From the NCBI GenBank assembly GCA_947375085.1, contig CANCEQ010000058.1:1-15575 (forward strand): 15,575 bases of DNA, in the 5' to 3' direction. Both the position numbers and the translations under genes were made by a program. Below, one piece after another: positions 1 to 7,684 of the stretch. The notes beneath the pieces are model-generated. The model searched no databases and was not told where the DNA came from. It worked only from the letters and a program-made list of their open reading frames with translations. Source of the DNA: Flavobacteriales bacterium (GTDB lineage: Bacteria; Bacteroidota; Bacteroidia; Flavobacteriales; Crocinitomicaceae). Each line of letters begins with the position of its first letter. Position 1 is the stretch's first letter.

Positions 1-1130
1 TCTGATAATTCGTGTTTTTCAGGTAATTCATTTGCTAATAATTCAGCTAATTTATCATCTGAAGTGGCACGTAAATAAGTTTGTTGGAACCATTTTGTTT
101 TTTCAGCATCGAATTTTGCTCCTGCTTTTGCTACTCTATTTAACGTAAATGCTTCAGCTAATTCTTCTAATGAAAAAATTTCTTGTGTTGTTCCAGGATT
201 CCATCCTAAGAAAGCTAACATATTGATGAATGCTTCTGGTAAATATCCTTTTTCTCTATATCCTGAATAAATTTCTCCTTCTTCTGTTGTCCATTCGATA
301 GGGAATACTGGGAAACCTAAACGATCACCATCACGTTTTGATAATTTTCCATTTCCATCCGGACGTAATAATAAAGGTAAGTGAGCAAATAATGGAGCTT
401 CCCATCCAAATGCTTCGTATAATAAAACATGTAATGGTGCTGATGGTAACCATTCTTCACCACGAATTACGTGACTAATATCCATTGTGTGATCATCCAC
501 AATATTTGCTAAATGATACGTTGGCATTCCGTCACTTTTGAATAAAACTTTATCGTCTAGGTTATTTGTATTTACAACAACCCATCCTCTAATCATATCT
601 TCAAAACGAATATCTCTGTTACGAGGCATTTTCATTCTAATGACATACGGTTCGCCATCTGCTAATTTTTTAGCAACTTCATCCGCTGGTAATGTCAATG
701 AGTTTTTTAAAGATGCTCTTGTAACACTGTTGTATTGCCAATTCGGCATTCCCATCGCTTTTGCTTGTTCACGAACTGCCGTTAATTCTTCAGGAGTATC
801 GAATGCATAGTAAGCACTTTCGTTTGCAATTAATTGTTCAGCATATGGTTTGTATATTTCTTTACGTTCAGATTGAACATAAGGACCATAATTACCTCCT
901 AAACCTGGACCTTCTGTTGGCATAATTCCACACCATTTCAATGATTCCATAATGTACTCTTGAGCACCTGGAACAAATCTAGTTTGATCAGTATCTTCTA
1001 TTCGAATAATAAAAGTTCCATTGTTTTTCTTTGCGAAAAGATAATTATACAATGCAGTTCTAACTCCTCCCATATGTAATGGTCCGGTTGGTGATGGTGC
1101 AAATCTAACGCGAACAGGTTTTTCAGACAT
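1..1130 (-). CDS. gltX: Glutamate--tRNA ligase (GluRS), 3' end outside window
   Basis: Class I aminoacyl-tRNA synthetase that charges tRNA-Glu with glutamate in the cytoplasm. Read on the minus strand from an ATG at 1130-1128 the protein opens [19 protein letters not shown]. The HIGH-type ATP motif is HMGG (residues 19-22), IEDTD follows at about 44-48, and the KMSKS-type loop is KLSKR at residues 262-266. These are the family's signatures in the expected order. About 376 codons are present, whereas the family usually has about 500 residues, so the anticodon-binding C-terminus lies beyond base 1. No frameshift is seen. The gene is transcribed away from the DUF4175 operon, with a palindromic repeat between them. 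A Bacteroidota-type -7 element lies just upstream. Identification is secure. Confidence 0.97.
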   Translation of the reverse strand, partial: MSEKPVRVRFAPSPTGPLHMGGVRTALYNYLFAKKNNGTFIIRIEDTDQTRFVPGAQEYIMESLKWCGIMPTEGPGLGGNYGPYVQSERKEIYKPYAEQLIANESAYYAFDTPEELTAVREQAKAMGMPNWQYNSVTRASLKNSLTLPADEVAKKLADGEPYVIRMKMPRNRDIRFEDMIRGWVVVNTNNLDDKVLFKSDGMPTYHLANIVDDHTMDISHVIRGEEWLPSAPLHVLLYEAFGWEAPLFAHLPLLLRPDGNGKLSKRDGDRLGFPVFPIEWTTEEGEIYSGYREKGYLPEAFINMLAFLGWNPGTTQEIFSLEELAEAFTLNRVAKAGAKFDAEKTKWFQQTYLRATSDDKLAELLANELPEKHELS

Positions 1131-1147
1131 AATGCTATTTTTTTTTG

Positions 1148-1155
1148 CAAAGATA
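1148..1155 (-). promoter_or_regulatory. Candidate gltX promoter -7 element
   Basis: On the minus strand these bases read TATCTTTG, an exact match to the Bacteroidota housekeeping -7 consensus TAnnTTTG, with 17 bases between it and the gltX ATG. The -33 position (about 19-20 bases further upstream) would fall inside the left arm of the palindromic repeat and shows only a weak TGTG. Pattern match only; no transcript data. Confidence 0.5.
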
Positions 1156-1160
1156 ATGAA

Positions 1161-1257
1161 TTAACCACAGAGTTCACAGAGGATTTTCACAGAGTAACAC
1201 AGAGTTTTTAAAACTTTGTGAAACACCGTGTTAAAATTCATTTTCCTCTGTGGTTAA
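1161..1257. repeat. Palindromic repeat, TTAACCACAG family, copy 1
   Basis: An imperfect inverted repeat of 97 bases beginning TTAACCACAG and ending CTGTGGTTAA. The left arm holds four copies of CACAGAG (1166, 1175, 1188, 1198). The right arm holds related CTTTGTG, CACCGTG and CTCTGTG. A second member lies at 13591-13712; the two right arms align closely (ACACCGTG followed later by TCCTCTGTGGTTAA in both or nearly both). It separates the divergent genes gltX and DUF4175. REP-like repeats of this CACAGAG style are known from many environmental bacteria; their mover and function are not established. Confidence 0.85.
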
Positions 1258-1362
1258 ATACTTTAATTAGATTTTAAGAATTGATACTATCTAATTTTCA
1301 TAAATAAGTTTTACTTTAGTAGGTTATACTTAAATATACACGTTAAAAGTACAAGTAGTTTT

Positions 1363-4300
1363 ATGAGTGCGTTTGATAAATTATTAGAACAAATAGATGC
1401 GTTTATTCGCAAGTATTATAAAAATGAAATGGTAAAAGGGGTACTGCTTTTTGTAGTTATCTTTTTATGTTCTTTTTTATTTACTACTTCTTTAGAATAT
1501 TTTGGTCGTTTTGGGTCAATTTTTAGAGGATTTTTATTTTTCAGTTTTATTCTTTTAAACTTATATGTACTTATTAAATACATTATCATTCCTGTTTCTA
1601 AATTATTCTCTTTAGGTAAAAAAATTGATCGTTATCAAGCTTCTCAAATCATAGGAAAATTTTTCCCAACCGTTTCAGATAGATTATTAAACACATTACA
1701 ATTAAACGATTCATTAAATCAAAACGAAGGAAATTTTGAATTAATAAGAGCTAGTGTTATGCAACGTTCAGCTTCTTTAAGTGTTGTTCCATTTACATCT
1801 GCTATTGATATAAAGGAAAATAATAAAAAGTACATTAAATATTTAATTCCTTTATTTTTAGTTCTTTTTGCTTTAGCTGTTTTTTTACCGCATTTATTGA
1901 CACAAGGAACTGATAGAGTAGTAAATTATACACAAGAGTTTAAACCTCAAGCACCTTTTGATTTTGTATTATTAAATAATAATTTAACGGTTGATGAGGG
2001 AGAAGATTTAGAAATTAATGTCTCTTTAAGAGGAACACAATTTCCTGATAAACTTTATTTAGTGAGTAGTCAAGGTAAATTCTTGATGGAAATGAAAGGA
2101 AAAAATGCAGCTTCAGGGATATTAAAAAAAATACAAACAAATACTCAATTCTATTTTGAAGGGAATGATTTTACTAGTTCTAATTATGTAATTAATGTCC
2201 ATCAAAAATCGACAATTGGTAAACTTCAAGCTACTTTAGTTTTTCCTTCTTATTTAGGAAGAGAAAAAGAAATTGTTTCAAATGCAGGTGATATGTCTAT
2301 TCCAGAAGGAACTTCTGTTGAATGGAGCGTTTTAACTAAAAAAACAAGTCAAGTTAAATTTTCTTTCAATTCTAAATCTGAATTATTTACTACAGAAGGT
2401 TTCAAAGTTGCTAAAAAAATTATGAATACTGCTAGAGTTCAATTTGAATTAACTAATTCTCAAAGTGGGAAAGTTGATACTTCTGGTTTTAATATATCTG
2501 TCATTAGAGATGAACATCCTTCTATTTTGGTTGATGAACGTAAAGATTCTGTAGCAGATGGACTTCGTTTTTTTGTAGGTTCTATTGCAGATGATTATGG
2601 TTTATCTTCTTTAAAATTTGTCTATACAATTCAAAGTTCGAATGGTAAAAAACGTGAAAATTCTATACCTGTTACTAAAGTGGGTGGAACAGAAATGCCA
2701 TTTGATTTTGCAGTTGATTTCAGGAGAGAGAATGTACAAATGAGTGATAAAATTGAATATTATTTTGTTGTGTATGATAACGATGGTGTTCACGGAAATA
2801 AAGCAACTAAATCTCAATCATTTACTTATAAATTACCTTCTTTAGAAGAATTGAATGAAAAGCGTGAAGAAGAGCAAGAAGCTACTAAAGAAAGTTTAAG
2901 TGATATTTTAAAACGTACTGAAGAATTTCAAAAAAATGTAGATCGTTTGAAAAAAGAAATGTTGAATTCTAAAGGAAAAGATTTCAATAAAATGAATCAA
3001 GTTCAACAATTACAGGAAGAACAAAAATCGCTTCAAAAAATGTTGGAAAAGATGCAAAATCAAATGGAACAAAGTTCTGAAGAGAAAAATCAACTTTCTG
3101 AAATGGATAAAGAAATTTTAGAAAAACAAGAAATGATTGATGATCTTTTAGAACAGGTTATGGACGATGAATTGAAAGAGTTACTTGAAAAACTCGAAAA
3201 ATTGATGGAAAATGATGCTAAAAACAACAAAGAGGAGATTAAAGATAAGCTAGAAGATATTCAAATGTCATCTGAACAAATGAAAAAGCAACTGGATAGA
3301 AGTCTTGAAATGCTTAAGAAATTGCAGGTTAATGAAAAAATTGATGATATTGAAAAAGAATTAAAAGAACTTGCTAAAGAACAAGAAAAACTAAAACAAG
3401 ATATTGAGAATAATAAATTATCAAAAGATAAATCAATTGAAAAACAACAAGATTTAAATAAAAAGTTTGATGATTTAAAAGAAAAAATGAAGGAAATGGA
3501 GAAGCTGAATGAAGCATTATCCAAACCTATGGAATTGGGAAATCAAGAAGAAAAGAAAGAAAAAATTTCAAATGAGATGAAAATGTCTTCTGAGGAATTA
3601 GGTAAAGGTAAACAAAAGAAAGCTGGTGAAAAACAAGAATCGGCCGCTGAAGAAATGGAAAAAATGGCGGATGAGTTAGATAAAAAACAGAAGGAAGCCA
3701 ATAAAAAGGAACAAGAAGAAGATATTAATTCTCTTCGATCCATTTTAGAGAATTTAATGACTTTAAGTTTTGATCAAGAAGAGGTCATGAATAAGATTTC
3801 TCGTGTAAAAGATACAGATCCTGTTTATCGTAAATATGGTCGAAAACAGCGTTCTATCATGGACGACACAAAGGTTGTTAAAGATAGTTTAGAAGCTTTA
3901 GCTAAACGTCAGCCTAAAATTGCAACGTTTATTGATAAAGAATTAGCAGATATTACTAAAAACTTCAGTCTAGCTATTGAAGATTTAGATGAGCATAGAC
4001 GACGTGAATTAGGCGTTCATCAACAATCTGTTATGACTTCTTATAATAACCTTGCATTGCTTTTAAATGAAGCTTTAGAGAGTATGCAAAATGATATGAA
4101 GAGCGAATCTAAAGGTTCAGGTAGTTGTGATAATCCTGGAGGCAAGGGTAAACCTAAACCAGGTTCAGGTATGAATCCTGGAGATATGAAAGAAATGCTT
4201 AAAAAGCAATTGGAGCAAATGGAAAAAGGTTCTAATCCTGGTGGAAAAAAACCGGGCTCTAAAGAAGGAGAAGGTTCTGAAATGCCAGGAGGATTAGGAA

Positions 4301-4719
4301 ATAAACAAATTGCTAAAATGGCTGCTGAACAAGGTGCAATGAGACAGCGATTAGAGCAAATGAAGAAAGATTTAAATAAAGATGGTAAAGGAACTGGAAA
4401 TAAATTAAATCCTTTATTAGATGAATTAGAGAAACAAGAAAAAGATTTAATTAATAAAAACTTTTCTTCTGATATCATAAAACGTCAGAAAAACATAATG
4501 ATCAGATTGTTAGAGTCTGAAAAAGCTCTGATGGAACGTGGATTTGAAGAAAAAAGAGAATCAAAAGAAGGAAAAAATTCAAATTTTGGTAACCAAATTA
4601 GATTTGATGAGTATACGAAACAAAAGCTCAATCAAATTGAATTATTGAGGTCTGTTGATCCGATGTATAGAAAATATTACAAGGATAAAGCAAACGAATA
4701 TTTCAATAGAGCAAATTGA
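1363..4719 (+). CDS. DUF4175 family membrane-anchored coiled-coil protein
   Basis: A 1118-residue protein of the Bacteroidota DUF4175 family; its biochemical role is unknown. Hydrophobic segments at about residues 24-44, 53-77 and 157-178 look membrane-spanning. A beta-rich extracytoplasmic-looking part follows (about 185-490), then a long Glu/Lys/Gln-rich stretch (about 490-800) with strong coiled-coil character, then a Gly/Pro/Lys-rich low-complexity linker (about 917-975), and a final helical part with the repeated phrase DPVYRKYG / DPMYRKYY (the second near residue 1100). The start ATG at 1363 is the first in frame and leads directly into the amphipathic N-terminus. It is the first gene of an operon with the GHKL ATPase (15-base gap) and ybeY. 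A structural or envelope-organising role is a guess from architecture. Large opposite-strand open frames inside it are composition artefacts. Confidence 0.9.
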   Translation: MSAFDKLLEQIDAFIRKYYKNEMVKGVLLFVVIFLCSFLFTTSLEYFGRFGSIFRGFLFFSFILLNLYVLIKYIIIPVSKLFSLGKKIDRYQASQIIGKFFPTVSDRLLNTLQLNDSLNQNEGNFELIRASVMQRSASLSVVPFTSAIDIKENNKKYIKYLIPLFLVLFALAVFLPHLLTQGTDRVVNYTQEFKPQAPFDFVLLNNNLTVDEGEDLEINVSLRGTQFPDKLYLVSSQGKFLMEMKGKNAASGILKKIQTNTQFYFEGNDFTSSNYVINVHQKSTIGKLQATLVFPSYLGREKEIVSNAGDMSIPEGTSVEWSVLTKKTSQVKFSFNSKSELFTTEGFKVAKKIMNTARVQFELTNSQSGKVDTSGFNISVIRDEHPSILVDERKDSVADGLRFFVGSIADDYGLSSLKFVYTIQSSNGKKRENSIPVTKVGGTEMPFDFAVDFRRENVQMSDKIEYYFVVYDNDGVHGNKATKSQSFTYKLPSLEELNEKREEEQEATKESLSDILKRTEEFQKNVDRLKKEMLNSKGKDFNKMNQVQQLQEEQKSLQKMLEKMQNQMEQSSEEKNQLSEMDKEILEKQEMIDDLLEQVMDDELKELLEKLEKLMENDAKNNKEEIKDKLEDIQMSSEQMKKQLDRSLEMLKKLQVNEKIDDIEKELKELAKEQEKLKQDIENNKLSKDKSIEKQQDLNKKFDDLKEKMKEMEKLNEALSKPMELGNQEEKKEKISNEMKMSSEELGKGKQKKAGEKQESAAEEMEKMADELDKKQKEANKKEQEEDINSLRSILENLMTLSFDQEEVMNKISRVKDTDPVYRKYGRKQRSIMDDTKVVKDSLEALAKRQPKIATFIDKELADITKNFSLAIEDLDEHRRRELGVHQQSVMTSYNNLALLLNEALESMQNDMKSESKGSGSCDNPGGKGKPKPGSGMNPGDMKEMLKKQLEQMEKGSNPGGKKPGSKEGEGSEMPGGLGNKQIAKMAAEQGAMRQRLEQMKKDLNKDGKGTGNKLNPLLDELEKQEKDLINKNFSSDIIKRQKNIMIRLLESEKALMERGFEEKRESKEGKNSNFGNQIRFDEYTKQKLNQIELLRSVDPMYRKYYKDKANEYFNRAN

Positions 4720-4734
4720 TTTTGAATTATTTGT

Positions 4735-5154
4735 ATGTTTATGAAAGAAGGTTTTACAATTGTTGATACGATATCTATTCCCTCGGAATACGCTGCTGTT
4801 AGTAAGGTTGAAACCTTGGTAGATAAGGTATGTAATGATCTTGGTGTTCAAGAAGATTATTATGGAAATGTATTAATTGCTGTTACTGAAGCTGTTAATA
4901 ACGCTATTCAACACGGAAATCTTTTTGAAAATGATTTAGAAGTAAGTGTTTCTGTTGGTGATAAATCGGAAGAATTTTGTTTTTCTGTGAATGATCAAGG
5001 TAAAGGTTTTGATTTTAATAATTTACCTGATCCTACATCTCCTGATAATATTGAAAAAGAAAACGGTAGAGGTATTTTTTTAATGAAAAGTTTAGCTGAC
5101 GATGTTGAATTTGAAAATGATGGCCGTTCAGTAAATATTTATTTTAGTAAATAG
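4735..5154 (+). CDS. GHKL-fold ATP-binding protein, RsbW/SpoIIAB anti-sigma type
   Basis: A 139-residue stand-alone histidine-kinase-type ATPase domain. The N box is EAVNNAIQHGN (E52, N55, N56), the G1 box DQGKG has D87, G89 and G91, and the G2 box is GRG at 111-113 followed by IFLMKSL. This is the full ATP/Mg site without dimerisation, sensor or receiver domains, as in serine-kinase anti-sigma factors such as RsbW and SpoIIAB. In that family the protein binds a sigma factor or phosphorylates an STAS anti-anti-sigma partner. Neither partner is in this window, so the target is unknown. The start ATG at 4735 is followed by another ATG at 4741, and either could be used. It is 15 bases after DUF4175 and 3 bases before ybeY, clearly co-transcribed. 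Confidence 0.9.
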   Translation: MFMKEGFTIVDTISIPSEYAAVSKVETLVDKVCNDLGVQEDYYGNVLIAVTEAVNNAIQHGNLFENDLEVSVSVGDKSEEFCFSVNDQGKGFDFNNLPDPTSPDNIEKENGRGIFLMKSLADDVEFENDGRSVNIYFSK

Positions 5155-5157
5155 GTT

Positions 5158-5586
5158 ATGATTAATCTTTTTTTTGAAGATGTTGAGATTCCTAATTTAG
5201 ATTCGGAATTTTTTATTAACTGGTTATCAAGTACTTGTATAGAAGAAGGTAAGGTATTAGAAGAAGTTAATCTTATTTTTTGTTCTGATGAATATTTACT
5301 AAAAATGAATGTTGAGTACCTTCAACACGATTATTATACGGATATTATTTCTTTTGATTATTGTGAAGAAGATAGAATATTAGGTGATTTATTTATATCT
5401 AAAGACCGTGTTTTAGATAATGCTGAACAAAACAGTGTTACGTTTGAGTCTGAATTACAGAGAGTTATCGTTCATGGTGTTTTACATTTATGTGGTTATA
5501 AAGATAAATCTGAAGAAGAAGAGAAATTAATGCGGAGTAAAGAAGATTATTATCTTTCCAAGATTGTTTCACGTGAAACATTATAA
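5158..5586 (+). CDS. ybeY: Endoribonuclease YbeY (rRNA maturation factor)
   Basis: A 142-residue YbeY/UPF0054 metalloprotein, which acts in 16S rRNA 3'-end maturation and ribosome quality control. The hallmark is HGVLHLCGYKD: H106 and H110 match the first two zinc ligands of the H-x3-H-x5-H motif, while position 116, normally His, is Asp. From memory this substitution is typical of Bacteroidota YbeY proteins and need not mean loss of function. The start ATG is 3 bases after the stop of the upstream ATPase gene, so translation is probably coupled. The last six codons (VSRETL) contain a perfect parS site (5565-5580), so the C-terminal residues are partly dictated by a DNA-binding site. An intrinsic terminator follows. 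Confidence 0.95.
   Translation: MINLFFEDVEIPNLDSEFFINWLSSTCIEEGKVLEEVNLIFCSDEYLLKMNVEYLQHDYYTDIISFDYCEEDRILGDLFISKDRVLDNAEQNSVTFESELQRVIVHGVLHLCGYKDKSEEEEKLMRSKEDYYLSKIVSRETL
5565..5580. promoter_or_regulatory. parS site 1 (ParB-binding), inside the 3' end of ybeY
   Basis: The perfect 16-base palindrome TGTTTCACGTGAAACA is identical to the canonical chromosomal parS consensus bound by ParB/Spo0J. It lies in the coding frame of ybeY, where it encodes most of the terminal VSRETL, and starts 79 bases before the second perfect copy. Three such sites within 2 kb are very unlikely by chance in AT-rich DNA. Confidence 0.88.
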
Positions 5587-5592
5587 TATTTT

Positions 5593-5621
5593 AAATAGCC
5601 TCGTTAGAGGCTATTTTTTTT
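5593..5621 (+). terminator. Intrinsic terminator of the DUF4175-ATPase-ybeY operon
   Basis: A perfect 10-base-pair stem (AAATAGCCTC / GAGGCTATTT) with loop GTTA is followed by a T run to about 5621. It begins 6 bases after the ybeY stop and separates that operon from mnmG. Confidence 0.9.
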
Positions 5622-5637
5622 ATGGTTGAAAAGGTCG

Positions 5638-5645
5638 TAATTTTG
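5638..5645 (+). promoter_or_regulatory. Candidate mnmG promoter -7 element overlapping parS site 2
   Basis: TAATTTTG is an exact match to the Bacteroidota -7 consensus TAnnTTTG and starts 31 bases before the mnmG ATG. The predicted transcription start falls inside parS site 2, which shares bases 5644-5645 with this element. The -33 region is only T-rich (the preceding terminator's T tract). Position after a terminator and before mnmG supports it; there is no experimental evidence. Confidence 0.5.
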
Positions 5646-5659
5646 TTTCACGTGAAACA
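5644..5659. promoter_or_regulatory. parS site 2 (ParB-binding), in the mnmG leader
   Basis: A second perfect TGTTTCACGTGAAACA palindrome, ending 9 bases before the mnmG start codon. It overlaps the likely -7 promoter element and would place a ParB clamp-loading site directly over the mnmG transcription and translation start region. Confidence 0.88.
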
Positions 5660-5668
5660 CGAAATTAT

Positions 5669-7543
5669 ATGTTGAATGAATATGATGTGATTGTCGTTGG
5701 TGGCGGTCATGCTGGATGTGAAGCTGCGAATGCAGCTGGAAAATTAGGGAGTTCTGTTTTGTTGGTGACAATGAATATGAATACCATTGCTCAGATGAGT
5801 TGTAATCCTGCCATGGGTGGAGTTGCAAAAGGTCAAATTGTTCGTGAGATCGATGCTTTAGGTGGAGGTTCAGGAATAGTGAGTGATAAAAGTGCTATTC
5901 AGTTTCGAATGTTGAACATGTCAAAAGGTCCTGCTATGTGGTCGCCTCGAACTCAAAATGACCGTATGCGTTTCGCTGATGAATGGAGATTGCTTTTGGA
6001 AAGAAATCCAAACGTTGATTTCTGGCAGGACATGTGTACAGGTTTGATCGTTGAAGAAAATAAAATTGTTGGAATTAAAACTTCTCTTGGAATTGATATT
6101 AAAGGGAAGTCTGTTGTTTTGACCAATGGTACTTTCTTGAATGGTTTGATCCATATGGGTGAAAAACAATTTGGTGGTGGTCGTGCTGCTGAAAGAAATT
6201 CTGTAGGTATTACTGAAGATTTGGTTCAATTAGGATTTGAAACAGGAAGAATGAAAACAGGTACTCCACCACGTGTTGATGGTCGTTCTTTAGATTACTC
6301 TAAAATGGAAATTCAACCTGGTGATGAAAATCCTACCAAGTTTAGTTATTCTACTGAAACTATTGCGTTGACTAAACAACGTCCTTGTTATATTACCTAT
6401 ACAAATCAAGAAACTCATGATTTATTGAGAACAGGTTTCGATCGTTCTCCTATGTTTAATGGTGCTATAAAAAGTTCTGGTCCTAGATATTGTCCTAGTA
6501 TCGAAGATAAAATAAATCGTTTTGCTGATAAAGATCGTCATCAAATTTTTGTAGAACCGGAAGGTTGGGAAACTGTTGAGATTTATGTTAATGGTTTTAG
6601 TACTTCCTTACCTGAAGATGTTCAATTAAATGCTTTGAAAACTATCCCTGGATTTGAAAATGTGAAAATGTTTCGTCCTGGTTATGCTATTGAATATGAT
6701 TACTTCCCTCCTACTCAATTAAAACATTCATTAGAAACTAAATTAGTTGAAGGTCTGTATTTTGCAGGTCAAATTAATGGTACAACTGGTTATGAAGAAG
6801 CTGCTTGTCAAGGTTTAATGGCTGGTATAAATGCACATCGCAAAATTGTTGGTAGTGATGAATTTATCTTAAGTCGTAGTGATGCATACATTGGTGTATT
6901 GATTGATGATTTAATCACAAAAGGTACTGAAGAGCCATATAGAATGTTTACTAGTAGAGCTGAATACCGTATTTTGTTAAGACAAGATAATGCTGATATT
7001 CGTTTGACTCCAATTGGTCACGCTATTGGATTAGCTTGTGATGTAGCTTTAAAACGAGTTGAACAAAAAGTTCAAGGTACTATTGAACTTAAAAAATCGT
7101 TACGTAAAGAAGGTGTGTCTCCTGAATTAGCTAATAAAGTTTTATCATCTAAAGATTCTGCTTCAATTAATCAACAAGTGAAATTGAGTAGTTTGATTAC
7201 TCGACCTCACATAACGATTGAAGATGTACTTGAGATGAGTGTTGTTTCTAAACAATTGGCTAATGAGTTAGCTTCTATTCATCCTGATATTATTAATCAA
7301 ACAGAAATACTTTTAAAGTATGAAGGGTATATTGATCGTGAAGAAGATGTAGCTAAAAAAATGAACCGTATGGAACATTTATCTATACCTGAAGATATTG
7401 ATTATTCTGTAATGTTAAGTTTAAGTACTGAAGCTCGTCAAAAATTAGCAAAGATTCAACCAGTTACAATAGGTCAAGCATCAAGAGTTAGTGGTGTTTC
7501 ACCTTCTGACATTGCTGTATTATTAATTCATTTAGGAAGATAG
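5669..7543 (+). CDS. mnmG: tRNA uridine-5-carboxymethylaminomethyl(34) modification enzyme MnmG (GidA)
   Basis: A 624-residue FAD-dependent enzyme that, with MnmE, installs the carboxymethylaminomethyl group on wobble U34 of several tRNAs. The protein opens with the Rossmann FAD motif [12 protein letters not shown], followed by the family phrase [21 protein letters not shown]. The catalytic Cys275 is in [10 protein letters not shown], and the second FAD/NAD region is [16 protein letters not shown]. Length matches the family. The ATG at 5669 gives the normal short N-terminus. It is a single-gene unit between two intrinsic terminators, flanked by parS sites on both sides. mnmG (gidA) lies beside parAB and the origin in many bacteria, which fits the parS cluster, although parA and parB are not in this window. 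Confidence 0.98.
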   Translation: MLNEYDVIVVGGGHAGCEAANAAGKLGSSVLLVTMNMNTIAQMSCNPAMGGVAKGQIVREIDALGGGSGIVSDKSAIQFRMLNMSKGPAMWSPRTQNDRMRFADEWRLLLERNPNVDFWQDMCTGLIVEENKIVGIKTSLGIDIKGKSVVLTNGTFLNGLIHMGEKQFGGGRAAERNSVGITEDLVQLGFETGRMKTGTPPRVDGRSLDYSKMEIQPGDENPTKFSYSTETIALTKQRPCYITYTNQETHDLLRTGFDRSPMFNGAIKSSGPRYCPSIEDKINRFADKDRHQIFVEPEGWETVEIYVNGFSTSLPEDVQLNALKTIPGFENVKMFRPGYAIEYDYFPPTQLKHSLETKLVEGLYFAGQINGTTGYEEAACQGLMAGINAHRKIVGSDEFILSRSDAYIGVLIDDLITKGTEEPYRMFTSRAEYRILLRQDNADIRLTPIGHAIGLACDVALKRVEQKVQGTIELKKSLRKEGVSPELANKVLSSKDSASINQQVKLSSLITRPHITIEDVLEMSVVSKQLANELASIHPDIINQTEILLKYEGYIDREEDVAKKMNRMEHLSIPEDIDYSVMLSLSTEARQKLAKIQPVTIGQASRVSGVSPSDIAVLLIHLGR

Positions 7544-7548
7544 GTTTT

Positions 7549-7564
7549 AGTTCCACGTGGAACA
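7549..7564. promoter_or_regulatory. parS-like site 3, directly after mnmG
   Basis: AGTTCCACGTGGAACA contains the perfect 14-base palindrome GTTCCACGTGGAAC (7550-7563), the C/G variant of parS known from other phyla. It differs from sites 1 and 2 by one symmetric change per half-site and begins 5 bases after the mnmG stop. The symmetry and the position mirrored with site 2 support ParB binding. Confidence 0.8.
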
Positions 7565-7579
7565 TTTGTGAATTTAGTT

Positions 7580-7609
7580 AGCATCGTGTGATTACACGAT
7601 GCTTTTTTT
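7580..7609 (+). terminator. Intrinsic terminator of mnmG
   Basis: A perfect 10-base-pair stem AGCATCGTGT / ACACGATGCT with loop GATT is followed by a run of T. It lies 36 bases after the mnmG stop, downstream of parS site 3. Confidence 0.9.
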
Positions 7610-7627
7610 ATATACGGAGGGAGGTCA

Positions 7628-7684
7628 CCCTTCGATACGGTTTTAATTTTGTTTTTTAAACAAATTAAAACCTACTCAGGATGT
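7628..7684 (-). repeat. Hairpin repeat, ends CCTGAGTA / TATCGAAGGG, copy A
   Basis: On the minus strand this reads ACATCCTGAGTAGG, then an AT-rich near-perfect hairpin (plus strand 7641-7670, TTTTAATTT-bulge-GTTT pairing with AAACAAATTAAAA), then CCGTATCGAAGGG. A copy in opposite orientation with the same ends but a different internal hairpin lies at 8289-8339. A loose extra end (ACATCCTGAGT) is at 7776-7786. Conserved ends with a variable stem suggest a short mobile or REP-like repeat family. Confidence 0.65.

Noticed and set aside
538..810. Plus-strand open frame of 90 codons opposite gltX
   Set aside because: It lies fully within the conserved gltX coding sequence on the other strand and shows no family features.
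1161..1169. DnaA-box-like TTAACCACA at the ends of both palindromic repeats, and TGTGGATGA near 8277
   Set aside because: Each differs by one base from TTATCCACA / TGTGGATAA, and the first is the fixed end of a dispersed repeat. There is no cluster of true boxes, no adjacent DNA-unwinding element and no dnaA, so I do not call an origin.
1166..1204. Four CACAGAG units as a CRISPR-like or tandem array
   Set aside because: The units are 7 bases at irregular 9-13 base spacing, with no spacers of CRISPR length and no cas genes; they form one arm of a palindrome.
2611..4478. Several open frames on the minus strand opposite DUF4175
   Set aside because: They mirror the Lys/Glu-rich coiled coil and Gly/Pro-rich linker of a clear plus-strand gene, giving Ser/Phe-rich proteins with no family signs.
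6270..6275. CACGTG inside mnmG as a possible fourth parS
   Set aside because: Only the central hexamer is present; the flanks lack the TGTTT/AAACA half-sites, and it encodes a conserved protein stretch.
7641..7670. AT-rich hairpin as an additional terminator
   Set aside because: The stem is almost all A-T with a bulge and no T tail of its own, and a strong mnmG terminator already lies at 7580-7609. It is better explained as the core of the repeat.
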